This document shows positions 10,910-21,352 of a DNA stretch of 64,000 bases, piece after piece. The stretch lies in the NCBI RefSeq assembly GCF_032854445.1, contig NC_088300.1, positions 32,161,608 through 32,225,607 on the forward strand, read 5' to 3'. Numbering within the stretch: the first letter of the stretch is position 1; each line of letters starts with the position of its first letter. The notes under the pieces are model-generated. The model did no database searches. It saw only the letters and a program-made list of their open reading frames with translations, and was not told the origin of the DNA. Source of the stretch: Liolophura sinensis (taxonomy: Eukaryota; Mollusca; Polyplacophora; Chitonida; Chitonidae). The translations under genes and the position numbers were made by a program.

Positions 10910-11292
10910 AACTGAATTGCCAACATTTCTTTTTCTATCTGTGCATAGTTTTGCTGTGTCGGCGTATGTGCTCGTGAGGCGTAGGCAACTGGTTTGCCTT
11001 CTTGAAGAATGACTGCGCCAAGGCCTGATTTTGACGCGTCTACTTGGAGAGTGACGTCCTTGGTGACCTCATAGTATGCTAACACTGGTCCTGGTGTTCG
11101 CGTGATGATGGATTTCATCTGTTCAAATGCTTTGTCCCAATTTGCGTAATTGATCATACCCATCACGGTTTCCAGTTCCTTTTTCGAGGTAGGGGCCGGC
11201 ATCTGTTCAATCGCTTTAATCTTGTCTGGGTCAGGTTTCAGACCTTCCGACATGACACTGTGCGCGTAGAACCAATTTCCATTTTTGCGCAA
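10867..11292 (-). pseudogene. Retroelement RT thumb/connection and RNase H start
   Basis: The product has the block VMSEGLKPDPDKIKAIEQMP, then a KKELETVMGMINY motif, then the RNase H start with VDASKSGLGAVILQ and ASRAHTPTQQNYAQIEKEML. These are standard landmarks after the RT palm in gypsy elements. Some residues usually present between GMINY and the next block are missing, an internal deletion. Confidence 0.9.
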
Positions 11293-11293
11293 T

Positions 11294-12010
11294 TCAGATG
11301 CAGGTTTTTGTCACGTCATCTCTGAAGTAGTTCTCGTCGTGCAGTTCTCGGGTTGGTATGTAGAGCAGGATGTCATCATCCAAGACCTCAACGCCGTCAA
11401 AACCTTCCAGAGCTTCGTGTGCTTTCTTTTGAAAGATTTCCTGGGCTGATACAAGGCCAAAAGTAAGCGTGTAAATGCCCACCTGCCAAAGGAAGAGTTA
11501 AATGTTGTGAGTTTACTCCTTTCATCATCTAGCTAGATCTGCCAGTACCCGAACGTTGCGTCGAGCCGACTGAAGTATTTCGCACCTGCCAGTTTATGTG
11601 TTATGTCCTCCATTGTAGAAAGTCCATAGTGCTCTCACATTATGTTTTCGTTCAAATCCTTCGGGTGGGCTTACTGATTCTGTGGGCTCGCCAATGGCTC
11701 TGATAACGCCCTTTGACTCCATACGTTTTAGTTCATTTTTGACTCGATCCCTTACTGCTATTGGGACACGCCGTGGTGCGTGCACAACCGGTAGTGCATT
11801 GTCTTCGAGTCAACTTTTGGCTTTTCCTGGAAGGCAACCAAGCTCTGTGAAGATATCCTTGTTTTTCTTGACCATTAATTCTTTAGTCAAAAACTGCTTT
11901 GTGATTGGTTGATCAATTGTCGTAACCTCCAGGTGTAGCAGCTTACAGGCGCTGAAACCTAGGAAGGGTTTTGCTGGGTTATCCACAACTACAAACTACA
12001 AATAAGTTCT
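11294..12010 (-). pseudogene. Retroelement protease-RT junction and RT fingers/palm
   Basis: Reading leftwards there is a KPFLGFSACKLL-type block of the pre-RT region and TELGCLPGKA. The RT start (RVPIAVRDRVKNELKRM) follows, then a motif A remnant with LDATFGYWQ near 11560, followed closely by a stop. The palm comes next with TFGLVSAQEIFQKKAHEAL and the active-site strand VEVLDDDILLY, where gypsy relatives have a [V/Y]xDD core. Several stops and shifts occur (for example around 11483-11593). The protease active site (D[T/S]G) could not be confirmed. Confidence 0.85.
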
Positions 12011-12066
12011 AAACAATGTTTTTGTACTTGCATGGTACCGTGCATTTACCTGTGACTTTGAGCTGA

Positions 12067-12595
12067 TTACCACCACATCCTGACAACTTGGGGATAAAAC
12101 GTGTTTGTAGAGGTACTTCCCTTGACGGAAGTCTTTCGTATGTTTCTGTGGGAATGCAGTTTACCTGTGTTCCAGTATACACCTGAGAGTTTTGCCTGTG
12201 TTTCCCATGTCAGTGTTTGCATATGCTTCATTTTCTTTGTTTTCAGTGTTGTTAACTGCTGGGCAAGTTTCTGACTTCTTATGTTCATATCCACACCGAC
12301 CACATTGAGAATTGCCCTGCTTGTCATGTGTGTTCCATTTCTGAAACTTCTTAAATTTCTGTTGTTTTTGTCCGTGAAATTTGTCTTGACTAGTTTTGCA
12401 TTTATTGTCAGATTTTAGTTCGTGGACTTCATCGGGAGTTTTGTTCAAGACTTTCAATTGTTCACGTGATATATATCACGCCCTGCCAATTTTTGTGGCA
12501 TTTTCTAGAGTTAGATCATCTTCTAAGAGGAGTGCTTCCTGAACTTCAGATGAATTTGAGCCCATGAGAATCCTGTCTTTAATAAGACAGTCACT
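12067..12595 (-). pseudogene. Retroelement gag C-terminal part (broken)
   Basis: The surviving frame begins in the middle of gag (IKDRILMGSNSSEV, then ALLLEDDLTLENATKI), with an in-frame TGA at 12476-12478. It then runs through EQLKVLN and a lysine-rich linker to one zinc knuckle, CGRCGYEHKKSETC. The N-terminal capsid part is missing because of the deletion next to the 5' LTR. A shifted frame (12067-12327) continues leftwards without recognisable motifs. Confidence 0.8.
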
Positions 12596-12599
12596 CTGT

Positions 12600-12771
12600 T
12601 CCTCTCACTTCATTACCTCGAGCAGTTCCGCAGTATGTTACTTACGTAATATTAACCAATCGCTATGCTGCAACATCATGAATATTAACATAGGGGTGCT
12701 GATAATGTGATGTAAACATACACGTGCTATGATGTAAACAAATGCACGTGGCAAACTATGACAATATCACA
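12600..12771 (-). repeat. 5' LTR (partial)
   Basis: It aligns with 8494-8657 at high identity. It includes an extra 24-bp segment around 12730-12755 (ATGATGTAAACAAATGCACG...) that looks like a local duplication. Its inner end is cut at the junction with gag. About 85-90 bp of the LTR are missing compared with the 3' copy. Confidence 0.88.
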
Positions 12772-12776
12772 TTCAC

Positions 12777-13119
12777 GCAATCATATTTTTATAAAGCGTA
12801 AAAAAGAAAGAAAGAAAGAAAGAATTTGGACGTTTAGAAGAATTCATTCTGTACTCTGCATATTTCATGCCTTTTAACGCATTGTCAGCATTGCACTGGC
12901 GGTAACGTGTGCCTTGAAATCGGTGTGTCTAATAGTATGACGTGTTCGATTCCTATAATAGCATACTTTTTTCTTTTTAGTGTTCTACAAAGTGAGGCAA
13001 TGGATGACCGCAACTACATTGAGAAAAGGGGAGCCTGTTTATCAGTTTAACTTCTTCATAAAATGTAAGATACCGTCGTATATTCACGATATAATTGGTG
13101 TGAAAAAAAAACCGCCCTG
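12777..13119. other. Stretch with an (AAAG)n microsatellite
   Basis: An AAAG/GAAA tetranucleotide run occupies about 12800-12824. Nothing else is recognised. Confidence 0.6.
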
Positions 13120-13165
13120 CTCGCGAATTTTCACTTATATACGATGGCGGTCAGTTGAATAGGTG
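13120..13165 (-). mobile_element. MetaSINE-like tail fragment
   Basis: The plus strand has TTTTCACTTATATACGATGG followed by CGGTCAG, matching the reversed tail domain (ATTTCACTTATACGACGGCGGCCAG). No poly(ATAA) tail or head remains. A similar block occurs at 61400-61425. Confidence 0.5.
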
Positions 13166-13922
13166 GACGAAACTGCACTGACTGCTGGTACCGTTTTAAA
13201 AGCTTTCCACATGACCAAGGTATAGGTACTGAACCGGGCACGCAAGATCGCGTACCCCAGGGAAATATCTTATTACCAATAGGCCTGTTTGTTTCATGCA
13301 TGAAGTCTAGGCTCCACATGCAAAGGTACATAATCCGTTTAATAACCATGTGAGAAGAAGAGTTCTCTCCCATTATACGTGAACCACAATGCCGAGATCC
13401 TGCAAAGATGCCAACATACAAGCCAATCAGTGGACATACGCGTGTACCATTTGGTTTTTATATGTAAGTTCTATTCGTTATAGCTTAAGTTGATTGTACT
13501 TGGCTTTTTGTTTAAGTGATAGTCTTGTGAGTTACTAATTTATTACAAATCGAAGGAATACAACGGAACTGAAAAGGTAAAAATGAGTTGTGCCAAAGGA
13601 CACAGGGAGCTTTTAAAGTACAGATGAGCCTTACGCTAGCTATATTCTATATAGCATCAAGAAAAGAAGATTATGGCTAACTTTGTACTGTTAAGTCACG
13701 TGGCATGGTTCACATGAAATAAATCCCCATTTTGCCCGTTTTCTTTTGCCATAGTATATATGCGTGTCACGGCAAAGTTTGTGCTTTTATTTTCCACACA
13801 ACAAAAACAATTACATACCAAAAGTTAAATTTTGTTGCGCATTCAAATCTGTTGTTAATCCTGTGACAATAGTGCATGGAAAAACTTTTCGATTCTTCTG
13901 ATTTTTTTTCTTTTTTTTTTTT
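13166..13922. other. Unannotated stretch
   Basis: No gene is recognised. A 96-codon minus-strand frame (13131-13421) has no domain I know. A T-rich run (13903-13922) precedes the tandem duplication. Confidence 0.4.
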
Positions 13923-14212
13923 AATGCTCTGTTATATTTCCAGATTAAATACAGATATAAAGCTGTAGTACTTTGCGTATGGCCATGTTCAACATACAGA
14001 AATATAGCAGTCAGAACGTGTTTTGCAGCAAAACAGAATCGGCAATGACACTGTGATTTAGTTTTTTTTTAATGCTCTGTTATATTTCCAGATTAAATAC
14101 AGATATAAAGCTGTAGTACTTTGCGTATGGCCATGTTCAACATACAGAAATATAGCAGTCAGAACGTGTTTTGCAACACAACAGAATCGGCAATGACACT
14201 GTGATTTAGTTT
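13923..14212. repeat. Tandem duplication, two 148-bp units
   Basis: The unit starting AATGCTCTGTTATATTTCCA at 13923 repeats at 14071. Over about 140 bp the copies differ at only about two positions (CAGCAAAAC against CAACACAAC). The duplication is young, or kept similar by conversion. Confidence 0.95.
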
Positions 14213-14477
14213 GTTCTATGTATGTTTTCCAGAAAGTCCTCCTTAACACCTCAGTCTTTCTTTACATAATTTTATTCACTGTAAATAGATATATATATAA
14301 AAATGATAATCCATATTTGGAATCAGCTATAACGAAACGTTCTTTTATACGGTATGTGCATTATTTAAAGATGGTCTCTTCTGATGAATATTTCCACTGG
14401 GTATACATTCTTGCCCTGTATATTCACTATCTAAAACTGAAGCTACCACCACGTCATACATATAGATATTAATGTGC

Positions 14478-14725
14478 GATGGAGTGAGTGAATGCTTAAG
14501 GTTTAAAATCGTACTTAACAATTTTCACTCATATGACAACTAAGGAGTCCTTAGAGTGCATGTACGTGTAATGTGCCCCCTTGTTGCAGGACTCTCCAGT
14601 GCTGCTTCAGTGAGATGTCGTTGCACTGACCCCTTCATGCTGAACGTCAAGCGAGGAAGGTACAACTTCCTCTTTTTATGCGTAAGGTGTGACCCGACCC
14701 AGGATTGATCCTGGAATAAAACTGT
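14478..14725 (-). mobile_element. SINE, family B
   Basis: Read on the minus strand it has CCTGGGTCGGGTCACACC, AGAGGAAGTTGTACCTTCC, GACGTTCAGCATGAAG and CAGTGCAACGAC. It ends with ATTGTTAAGTACGATTTTAA and AGCATTCACTCACT. The same blocks make up the inner copy at 20987-21302. The first part of the tRNA-like head is replaced by a GTGGGGAGTGTAGACAG-type repeat (14725-14795). Confidence 0.8.
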
Positions 14726-14774
14726 GGGGAGTGTAGACAGAAATTGCAGGTGGTGAATCCCGCGCTGTGGCGAG

Positions 14775-15030
14775 CGTAGACAGAAAAAAAACTGTCAACA
14801 ATTAATAATAGTATGAATTTATTATAGGTATATATTACAGCAAAAAGATCTCACCGCGAAATGCATAAATGCGTATCTTTATCAGGTTGTTCATACTAAG
14901 ATTTATACTATGTAAAATTAAAAACTGTGTAAAATTTAACCATCCTGAATCACCAAGAGTTGGATTCGAGCCCGAGACCTTAATGTTCAGGGCTGATCGG
15001 CTGTGGCCAGACAACACTGATATATAAAGC
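14775..15030 (-). mobile_element. tRNA-headed SINE candidate
   Basis: On the minus strand a tRNA-like head (about 15025-14955) contains TGTCTGGCCACAGCCGATCAG as a possible A-box region and GGGCTCGAATCC as a good B-box. An AT-rich body follows. It has no intact cloverleaf. I did not find a second copy in the window, so the family is not confirmed. Confidence 0.45.
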
Positions 15031-15550
15031 CTTCAGAGGTTACAGGTTTATGGTCCGAGACGTTAAGTAGACTGTCCCTTTTACATGGATGATTATGCGT
15101 TTTTCAACGCACCTCAATGCCGGGTTCATTCTGCGGTATTATACCATATGTACTATATGTGACTTCCTGTGTGTGATATGCGGATGAAATGTTCTCATAC
15201 GTGGAAAATTGTACTATGTATGAGGAAGAACAGATTTATATAATTAACCCATTTATTACATTTTATTTAAAGAGGCCTACACAAACATATACTAACTGTC
15301 AACTCGTTCGGCACCGCCCGACCAGTAACTACATATAAAGTAGGTTCAGTCAAGGCATAGACTAGTTTAGGGATATGATAGACGGACATGGGTTAATAAA
15401 CGCTTGGAATTGGAAGCAGAAATACGGACCTTAATTCTAAGCTCATGCAGTCGGCGTGGCGTGGCAAACATAATTATTATCTACCCATAGTGAGTAGAAT
15501 ATAGTATCACATCTTATATACCAAGAAACATGCAAACATACAGGCTAGCG

Positions 15551-15552
<2 letters not shown>
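15031..15552. other. Unannotated stretch
   Basis: No gene or repeat is recognised. Confidence 0.5.
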
Positions 15553-15629
<77 letters not shown>

Positions 15630-15653
15630 GTATATATATATATATATATATAT
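15553..15653. repeat. (TATC)n/(TA)n compound microsatellite
   Basis: Several TATC units lead into about 85 bp of TA with occasional TG interruptions. Confidence 0.98.
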
Positions 15654-16402
15654 TGTTCCAGTACTGGCGCCACATCACAAGAACATTCGTGAACCCTGTC
15701 AGTTCATGCCATATAGGCCCTGTTCATAATAAAAACACCCGGGTATTGTACCCTCGTCACAATTGGCAGCGGTCCGGCTTTAACCATACGCCGCTAAAAG
15801 GTTATATATTGACGGTGTAGATAGATTTACCGTCGCGAGGAATTCCTGTCCATTGACGCCCAAGGGAATAGCACGTGCCGACTGGCAGCTAAGAGGCGTT
15901 CCACATATTCAACCCCTGGAGGTGTGACGGCATACAAAGATTGTACACAGTATCCGCATACGTCACAAAAAGATGCGCAGTGGTTCCATTTTTGTACACA
16001 CTTTACAGGCCCCTATCTATTTGCGTAAAGTTACTCGTCTGTCACTCCACAGATTTCTAACAGCCAGATTGTAATAAATACAGTCCTATAACACAGGACA
16101 GGTCGAGTCGAGCAAGCGTGACTATAGTTATGTTGTTCCGAAAAGCAATGTGCTATTGTGCGATTTTAATTTATTTTATACTATACATATTATATTCTTG
16201 ATTACGGCGTAAAACAAAATCAAATAAATAAGTAAACAAACTATACGTATTAAATGTTTACATAGGTATTTTTTCAATACTCTTTTTGGCACTATATATA
16301 TGTGTGTAGTAATGCAAATCTATTTGTATTTACGATGTTGCACACAAACAAACACATTACATTTCTGTATGGGCTTTTTAAAAAAAAAATCACATGCAGT
16401 TT
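15654..16402. other. Stretch with one SINE-tail fragment
   Basis: A short MetaSINE-like tail (GATTACGGCGTAAAACAAAA then TCAAATAAATAAG) lies at 16200-16240 on the plus strand. The rest shows nothing recognisable. Confidence 0.55.
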
Positions 16403-16451
16403 TGGTGACCTTCGTGGCCTAGTGGTTAGCGTGCTAGTGCAGAACAATGCA
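16403..16451 (+). mobile_element. MetaSINE-like tRNA head fragment
   Basis: GACCTTCGTGGCCTAGTGGT then TAGCGTGCTAGTGCAGAACA is the A-box half of the tRNA-like head seen at 38206-38245. It stops abruptly at the start of the degenerate repeat that follows. Confidence 0.65.
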
Positions 16452-16464
16452 CAATTAATTGTGT

Positions 16465-16810
16465 AAAGAACCTTTTTAGAGTGTATTGCAGATTATGAAA
16501 TAACATTTTTGAATATACAGTGAACGGTATGTACTCCTTGTCCGAATTCACAGTGAACTGTATAGAATCGCTGTTGAATGTACGATGAACTGTGTTAAAG
16601 ATGCTGTCAACGGATTATAGAACCTCTATAGAATATACAGTGAACTGTGTATATGGACCCTTTGTGGAATTTGCAGTGAACTGTGTATAGAACCCTTGTG
16701 TGAACTGTGCATAGAACATTTATGTAATATACAAAGAACTATGCATAGAAGCTATTGGGAATATACAGTGAACTGTGTTTGGAAGCTTTGTGGAATATTG
16801 TGTACAGGAC
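16465..16810. repeat. Degenerate minisatellite with ACAGTGAACTGT core
   Basis: Eight to nine imperfect units of roughly 35-40 bp each carry a variant of GAATATACAGTGAACTGTGT followed by ATAGAACC or a similar word. The core ACAGT-GA-ACTGT can fold into a 5-bp hairpin. Units vary in length and sequence, so the array is old. Confidence 0.8.
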
Positions 16811-18024
16811 CTTTCGACCACGTGCACGCTGTAACCCCTCGGCCACTGCAGTAGTGTGGTCACTATAGGAACAATCGAGTCGTCAATATATCACGTAGGA
16901 GGCCCACATATATATTTATATGCATACGTGTCCACTAATGACAGCCTTGTTTACTTTTTACAGACCTTTGCTTCCATCTTGCACTTGTTCTGTGGTCATA
17001 GGTTTCTAATTTTAATTTCTTTCCGGCGACTTTTCTTGATTCTATTTTGGTTTTACGTAGGTCGTTTTAGTAACGTCTTTATTTAGGCCTATATAAATAC
17101 ATTGACAACAAAATGTATAAATGCTGACTATACGTTATATGTAGCATACACAGATCTATTTATGTATTTACGCATCTGTCCTCTTTCCGACCATTTGTTT
17201 ACTCAGGCACATTCGATCATGTCTAAACTTCATTCATAAATCGAGCAGAAGCACGCCCTTTACAGTATATGTCGACCACAATAACCTAATTTAAACATCT
17301 TACAACGTGTGACGGTACCCCATGCATTTATAAGGCATGTTATAGTACGGTACTTGTAATTCATATTCACAGCGAATATACCACATACCTTCCAGTCCGA
17401 TGAATATACGAAACACATTCGACTGACCTTTTATTTTTTTTTTTTTTTTTTTTATTTTTATTATTTTTTTTTTGACATCGAATTATGTACTATATAAAGC
17501 CATACTCACTTAAAGAAATTGTGTACAAAATAATACACAAAATGTATACCACAGGTACGCATTAATTGTAACAAAGTTACACAGCAACAAGGATGTGTAA
17601 ATTGCATACATCAAGTTTATGTACCTACAATTTTAATGTGTACCAAATTCTGAACCTGTGATGCAGAGTATACCAGTGTCTATCGTTCAAGATAAGAAAA
17701 TATAGATATATCGTGTATACATCCATATTAATAAGCTATATAAATATAGGCTATAACGTATGAATCTAAGTATACAATACTGATAATGTATAAGATAGAG
17801 TTAGCATGCAATTAAAGAATTTAAAACTCTAAGACTGCAAGTAATTGCACACAAGTAAGCCCATTGGTTTACATGACTGGGTTTTATAGGCCTCCTGCAT
17901 GGTACATGGAAGCAACCTATATAACACAGCTTCGGGAAAACAGCCGCCTTTCACCAGGCAACTGTTAAACCTGCTGAATGAAAGCTGTATTCGAATCGAC
18001 AGGAACAGCATGGTGGATATAAAA
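16811..18024. other. Stretch with a poly-T run
   Basis: A poly-T tract interrupted by A lies at 17429-17473. Otherwise AT-rich sequence without a recognisable gene or repeat. Confidence 0.5.
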
Positions 18025-18245
18025 GAGCCTCTCACCAATGTGGACATTGTGAGTTCAAGTCCAGTTCATGCTAGCTAGCTTCCTCTGTAGACATACGTTG
18101 GATGGTCTGACAGCAACCTGTGGATGGTCAGATATTATTCCCGCGGGCTGTGCGAGGTTTCCTATCACCATAATCCCGTCGTATAACTGAAATATTCTTA
18201 AGTATGGCTTAAATCACAAATTAAATCAGTATAACTAACTAAGTA
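18025..18245 (+). mobile_element. MetaSINE-like copy (diverged)
   Basis: Blocks GAGCCTCTCACCAATGTGG, GTGAGTTCAAGTCCAGTTCA, GACAGCAACCTGTGGATGGT, CACCATAAT and CGTCGTATAACTGAAATATT follow the order of the full-length copies. The tail is degraded (AAATTAAATCAG). It is more diverged than the copies in the ERR intron. Confidence 0.8.
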
Positions 18246-19446
18246 AACAAAAGTGTAAATAAAGTAAATATACATAGGCTATATGATGCATGCATGTGAC
18301 AACACGAGAGTTTTCATCAGTTTTCATCTTGAGAAGTCAAATACGTTGCTTTTTGATTGCGTGACATAAACCGTGACGTAGTCTTTACCCATTCACCCAA
18401 TGAACGACGCATAACACAGAACTACTTCAAAAGACTTCATACTGGGATCGTTTACAACGATGTTGTTACGTGTAGCAGAAGGGCCTTTTCACAAAGTGTT
18501 GGGAGACAGGTATGTATCATTTACGGACTACAACAAGCGTAAAATCAGTTGATTTATAAGGCATGAAACATTCAACGACGGTATTACAAATTATATCAGA
18601 CAGGAGCATACCATCTCGGCACAAAGCGCATTCATCTCACCAAATACATATTTGTACATTTTAATTAAATCTTAAGTCATAATTTTTTTCTCCGAATTTA
18701 TTACAACTGAAGAATTTAAATTTTGCTCCTTCTTCTTTCTTACGTACAAGAGATTTTTTTATTGTTTTCTTTTATAAAATACAGTAAAATTATCGAAACG
18801 TTGTGTTCAAGTCGAACTGAGTTCCTTGTAAATGGTATAGTAAGTGTACTGTATCCACGGTTCAAGCAGTGGAAAAAATATTCCTCCAGAATGTTCAATT
18901 TCCGAGAAAACTAGATTTTTCACTTGGGCCTTCTTCGCCGAAGTCCACAACTTTTATCTGGGTTGAAAACAAAAATTAAATATTTAATGTCGGTTTACTT
19001 TGAAGTCTTTCGGTGGACATAAACATTAGTCAAGTGTTGGCTTTCACTTTACAATTGGCGTTAAAATAAAGAACGTGTCGTTACTGGTGGATGCTAATGC
19101 CCACGTATTCAGCCTGCTCAACAAACGTGCAGATAATGAAGGTTCCAAATCATGTGGACATTGTCAACATAATTATCAGGTTTCAAAATCTGTCAATTAT
19201 GCCACAATTTAGGAGCCAATACACAGTTTGTTTGAAGTCCGGGCCTATATACTGTAGGCGTATATGCACCTGATAAGAAACAAGACATACTATGCAAAAG
19301 ATATTTAGAGTCACCAAAAATTCGTAAAGAAATACTGACATCAACTAGTACACAGTTTTTGTCTATCCCATAAGGCTGTTAATAAAAATGTAGACCAAGT
19401 ATGGTAACGTTGGGAAGATTTGATGCTGCACGTAATATGAAGTACA
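18246..19446. other. Unannotated AT-rich stretch
   Basis: No gene or named repeat is recognised. Several 60-63 codon frames occur but none has a domain I know. Confidence 0.4.
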
Positions 19447-19695
19447 TATACCGACGTCCAAAAGAAACTTTACTAAGGCTTTCAGGGACGACTGAACAAG
19501 AGCAACCACTGTTGCATATGCAAGAGATATGTATTCAAGAGAGTGATGTTTTAGGATGGTGTGAACTAGATGAGACTCCATGATAGAAGAAACATTTTCA
19601 TTTTCATGCTGTACAACAGCCACACAAAGACGCATGTTTGTCCAAATGAAACAAGTTAAATGACATTTGTAAAGTTTCTTTTGGACGTCAGTATA
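19447..19695. mobile_element. Inverted-repeat element, 27-bp arms
   Basis: Arms at 19447-19473 and 19669-19695 are inverted copies with one mismatch; the shared core is GACGTCCAAAAGAAACTTT. They enclose 195 bp of unique sequence with no transposase. This may be a small MITE or an inverted duplication. No target duplication is evident. Confidence 0.6.
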
Positions 19696-19931
19696 CATGA
19701 AAGCGACGAAAAGGACTGTAATATAGAGATTAATTGCACAGGAACTTGGTTTCGAGATGCGCGTCAGGTAGTGTCATTCGTCTTTCTATATACCGCCTTC
19801 GGAATCTTGTTTTCAGTCCATGCATGTATAAACTATCATAAAAGTAGGCACATGTCCTATAAATGGCTGTTGCAACTATATGTATGCCTAATTGCATTTG
19901 ATTTCTTTTTTGATATTTAATAAAGTATTTA

Positions 19932-20118
19932 TATTATTTTATTGAGTGGTGTTTTACGCTGTAATAAACAATATTATACATCGGCAGCCTGTATTATGGT
20001 GGAAGGAAACCGGAGCTAGTCCATACTGGAACTCTTCCCATGTACAGCTGTAGAGGAAGATATGCAGCATTAGCTGGACTTGAACTTCCAGCGACCGCAT
20101 TGGTGAGAGGCTCATCCA
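19932..20118 (-). mobile_element. MetaSINE-like copy (diverged)
   Basis: On the plus strand GTGGTGTTTTACGCTGTAAT, TATTATGGTGGAAGGAAACC, AGCTGGACTTGAACTTCCAG and CGACCGCATTGGTGAGAGGC are the reversed blocks of the full-length copies. Part of the middle differs by small insertions and deletions. Confidence 0.8.
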
Positions 20119-20211
20119 TGTGCCATTCCAATGCACTAGAAAACTAACCACCCTTGCCACGGAAGCTCCAGTTTCATTTTTGTCCCAGCGGTGCTTACAT
20201 ACATGTAGATG

Positions 20212-20251
20212 TAGACAATGCTTTTATCTTTATTTTGGTGCTTTTATCTTT
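20212..20251. repeat. 20-bp tandem duplication
   Basis: The word GCTTTTATCTTTATTTTGGT occurs twice in tandem. Confidence 0.9.
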
Positions 20252-20439
20252 ATTTTGGTGCTACATTACATGTTTACAAATAAATTAATCTCTTCATCGA
20301 CGGGAACATGCATGCATGCATGTATAGGTCTATAAACATTCCGTGCAAAAATCGATTTTAACCAAGTGTATATAGGATGCATACACCACACAAAAACATA
20401 TATGCATATATTTTACATTAATTCCACAAGTTCATATAT

Positions 20440-20497
20440 ATAGTGAGTGAGTGCTTGGGGATTAACGTTGTACTTTACAATTTTCATATATATAGGC
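20440..20497 (-). mobile_element. SINE family B, 3' end only
   Basis: GTGAGTGAGTGCTTGGGGAT then TAACGTTGTACTTTACAATT is the reverse of the family-B 3' end (AATTGTAAAGTACGACGTTAAACCCCAAGCACTCAC). No body is attached. Confidence 0.7.
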
Positions 20498-20724
20498 CTA
20501 AGTACACACGCAGAATTTTCGTGTGACTAAATGGTTGGAAACATATTAATCACATGTATATACATTAACGTGATAATTTGACCAGGCATGGATATATATT
20601 GTTGTAACATTAAAATTTCTATCAGAAAGAAAGAACGAAGTCTCTGCTGTATTACGAATGGTGAACAATGGAAGTTATGTAGCAAACGCGTACATGTGTT
20701 TATGTTGGTATAACATCTCAGTGA

Positions 20725-21352
20725 ACCGCTTGGATGACCTAATGGTTATAACGTCCCTCCAAGTCAGGAGATCCGGGATTAAACCCGGGTACCTGAAAGG
20801 CAAAAGCATTCAGGTAACAGGACTGGTGGGACCGGCGTTAGCATAATGCGACTGGGTGGGTTGTCATACCTGGTGTTTTCGGCATGATACTTCAGTGGCG
20901 GAAGTACTCAAGAGTCATGGACTCACTCTGCCACACTCAGAAGAAACGGTATATGTATACAGACTCCTCGTCGTTATATGACTGAAGACCGGCCCCGATA
21001 ACACAGCTGGTAGCGGTAGATCCATGGTCAATCCTGGGTCGAGTCACTCCTTAGACCTTAAAAGAGGAAGTTGTAACGTCCTTGCTTGGCGTTCAGCATG
21101 AAGAGAGTAGTGCAACGACTGTTTGACCCTTATCAGTATATAATGGCTCGTGCGGGTCGTCTTACTTGCATGCCTTCGATAAGTCGTCTCAGTGAAGCAA
21201 CACGAGATAAACCGGCGGTGCAACAAGGACGCACATTACATTGTTAGGAGCATGAAATTGTTAAAGTGGGACGTTAAACCTCAAGCACTCACTAACTCAC
21301 TCATATGACTGAAAAATTGTGAAGCACGTCGTTAAACCCCAAACATTCATTT
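20725..21352 (+). mobile_element. SINE family B host copy, interrupted by a second SINE
   Basis: The head (20727-20792) is tRNA-like, with an A-box region GATGACCTAATGGTTATAAC and a B-box GGGATTAAACCC inside a perfect 5-bp T-stem (CCGGG/CCCGG). The acceptor arm does not pair, so it is not a tRNA gene. The body runs to 20986 and resumes at 21303 with the 3' end (ATTGTGAAGCACGTCGTTAA then ACCCCAAACATTCATT). The break is exactly the insertion of the inner copy. Confidence 0.85.
20987..21302 (+). mobile_element. SINE family B inner (nested) copy
   Basis: The copy has its own tRNA-like head (ACACAGCTGGTAGCGGTAGA, with GGGTCGAGTCAC as B-box). The body matches the copy at 14478-14725, and the 3' end is ACGTTAAACCTCAAGCACTC. 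It is flanked by the exact 11-bp repeat ATATGACTGAA at 20976-20986 and 21303-21313, which is its target duplication. Confidence 0.88.

Larger units (their letters stand above)
8404..12771 (-). mobile_element. Ty3/gypsy LTR retrotransposon, decayed and 5'-deleted
   Basis: This 4368-bp element reads right to left. Both ends are flanked by the same 5-bp sequence TTCAC (8399-8403 and 12772-12776), a proper LTR-element target duplication. Both LTRs share the outer end TGTGATAT. On the coding strand the order is partial 5' LTR, gag, protease/RT, RNase H, integrase, polypurine tract, 3' LTR, which is the Ty3/gypsy order. The 5' LTR runs directly into the middle of gag at about 12594-12602, so the rest of the LTR, the primer-binding site and the gag start are deleted. 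Stops and frameshifts break every domain. It cannot be autonomous. Confidence 0.9.

Noticed and set aside
20727-20792. Functional tRNA gene
   Set aside because: It has A- and B-box-like sequences and a good T-stem, but no acceptor stem, and it continues into a SINE body.
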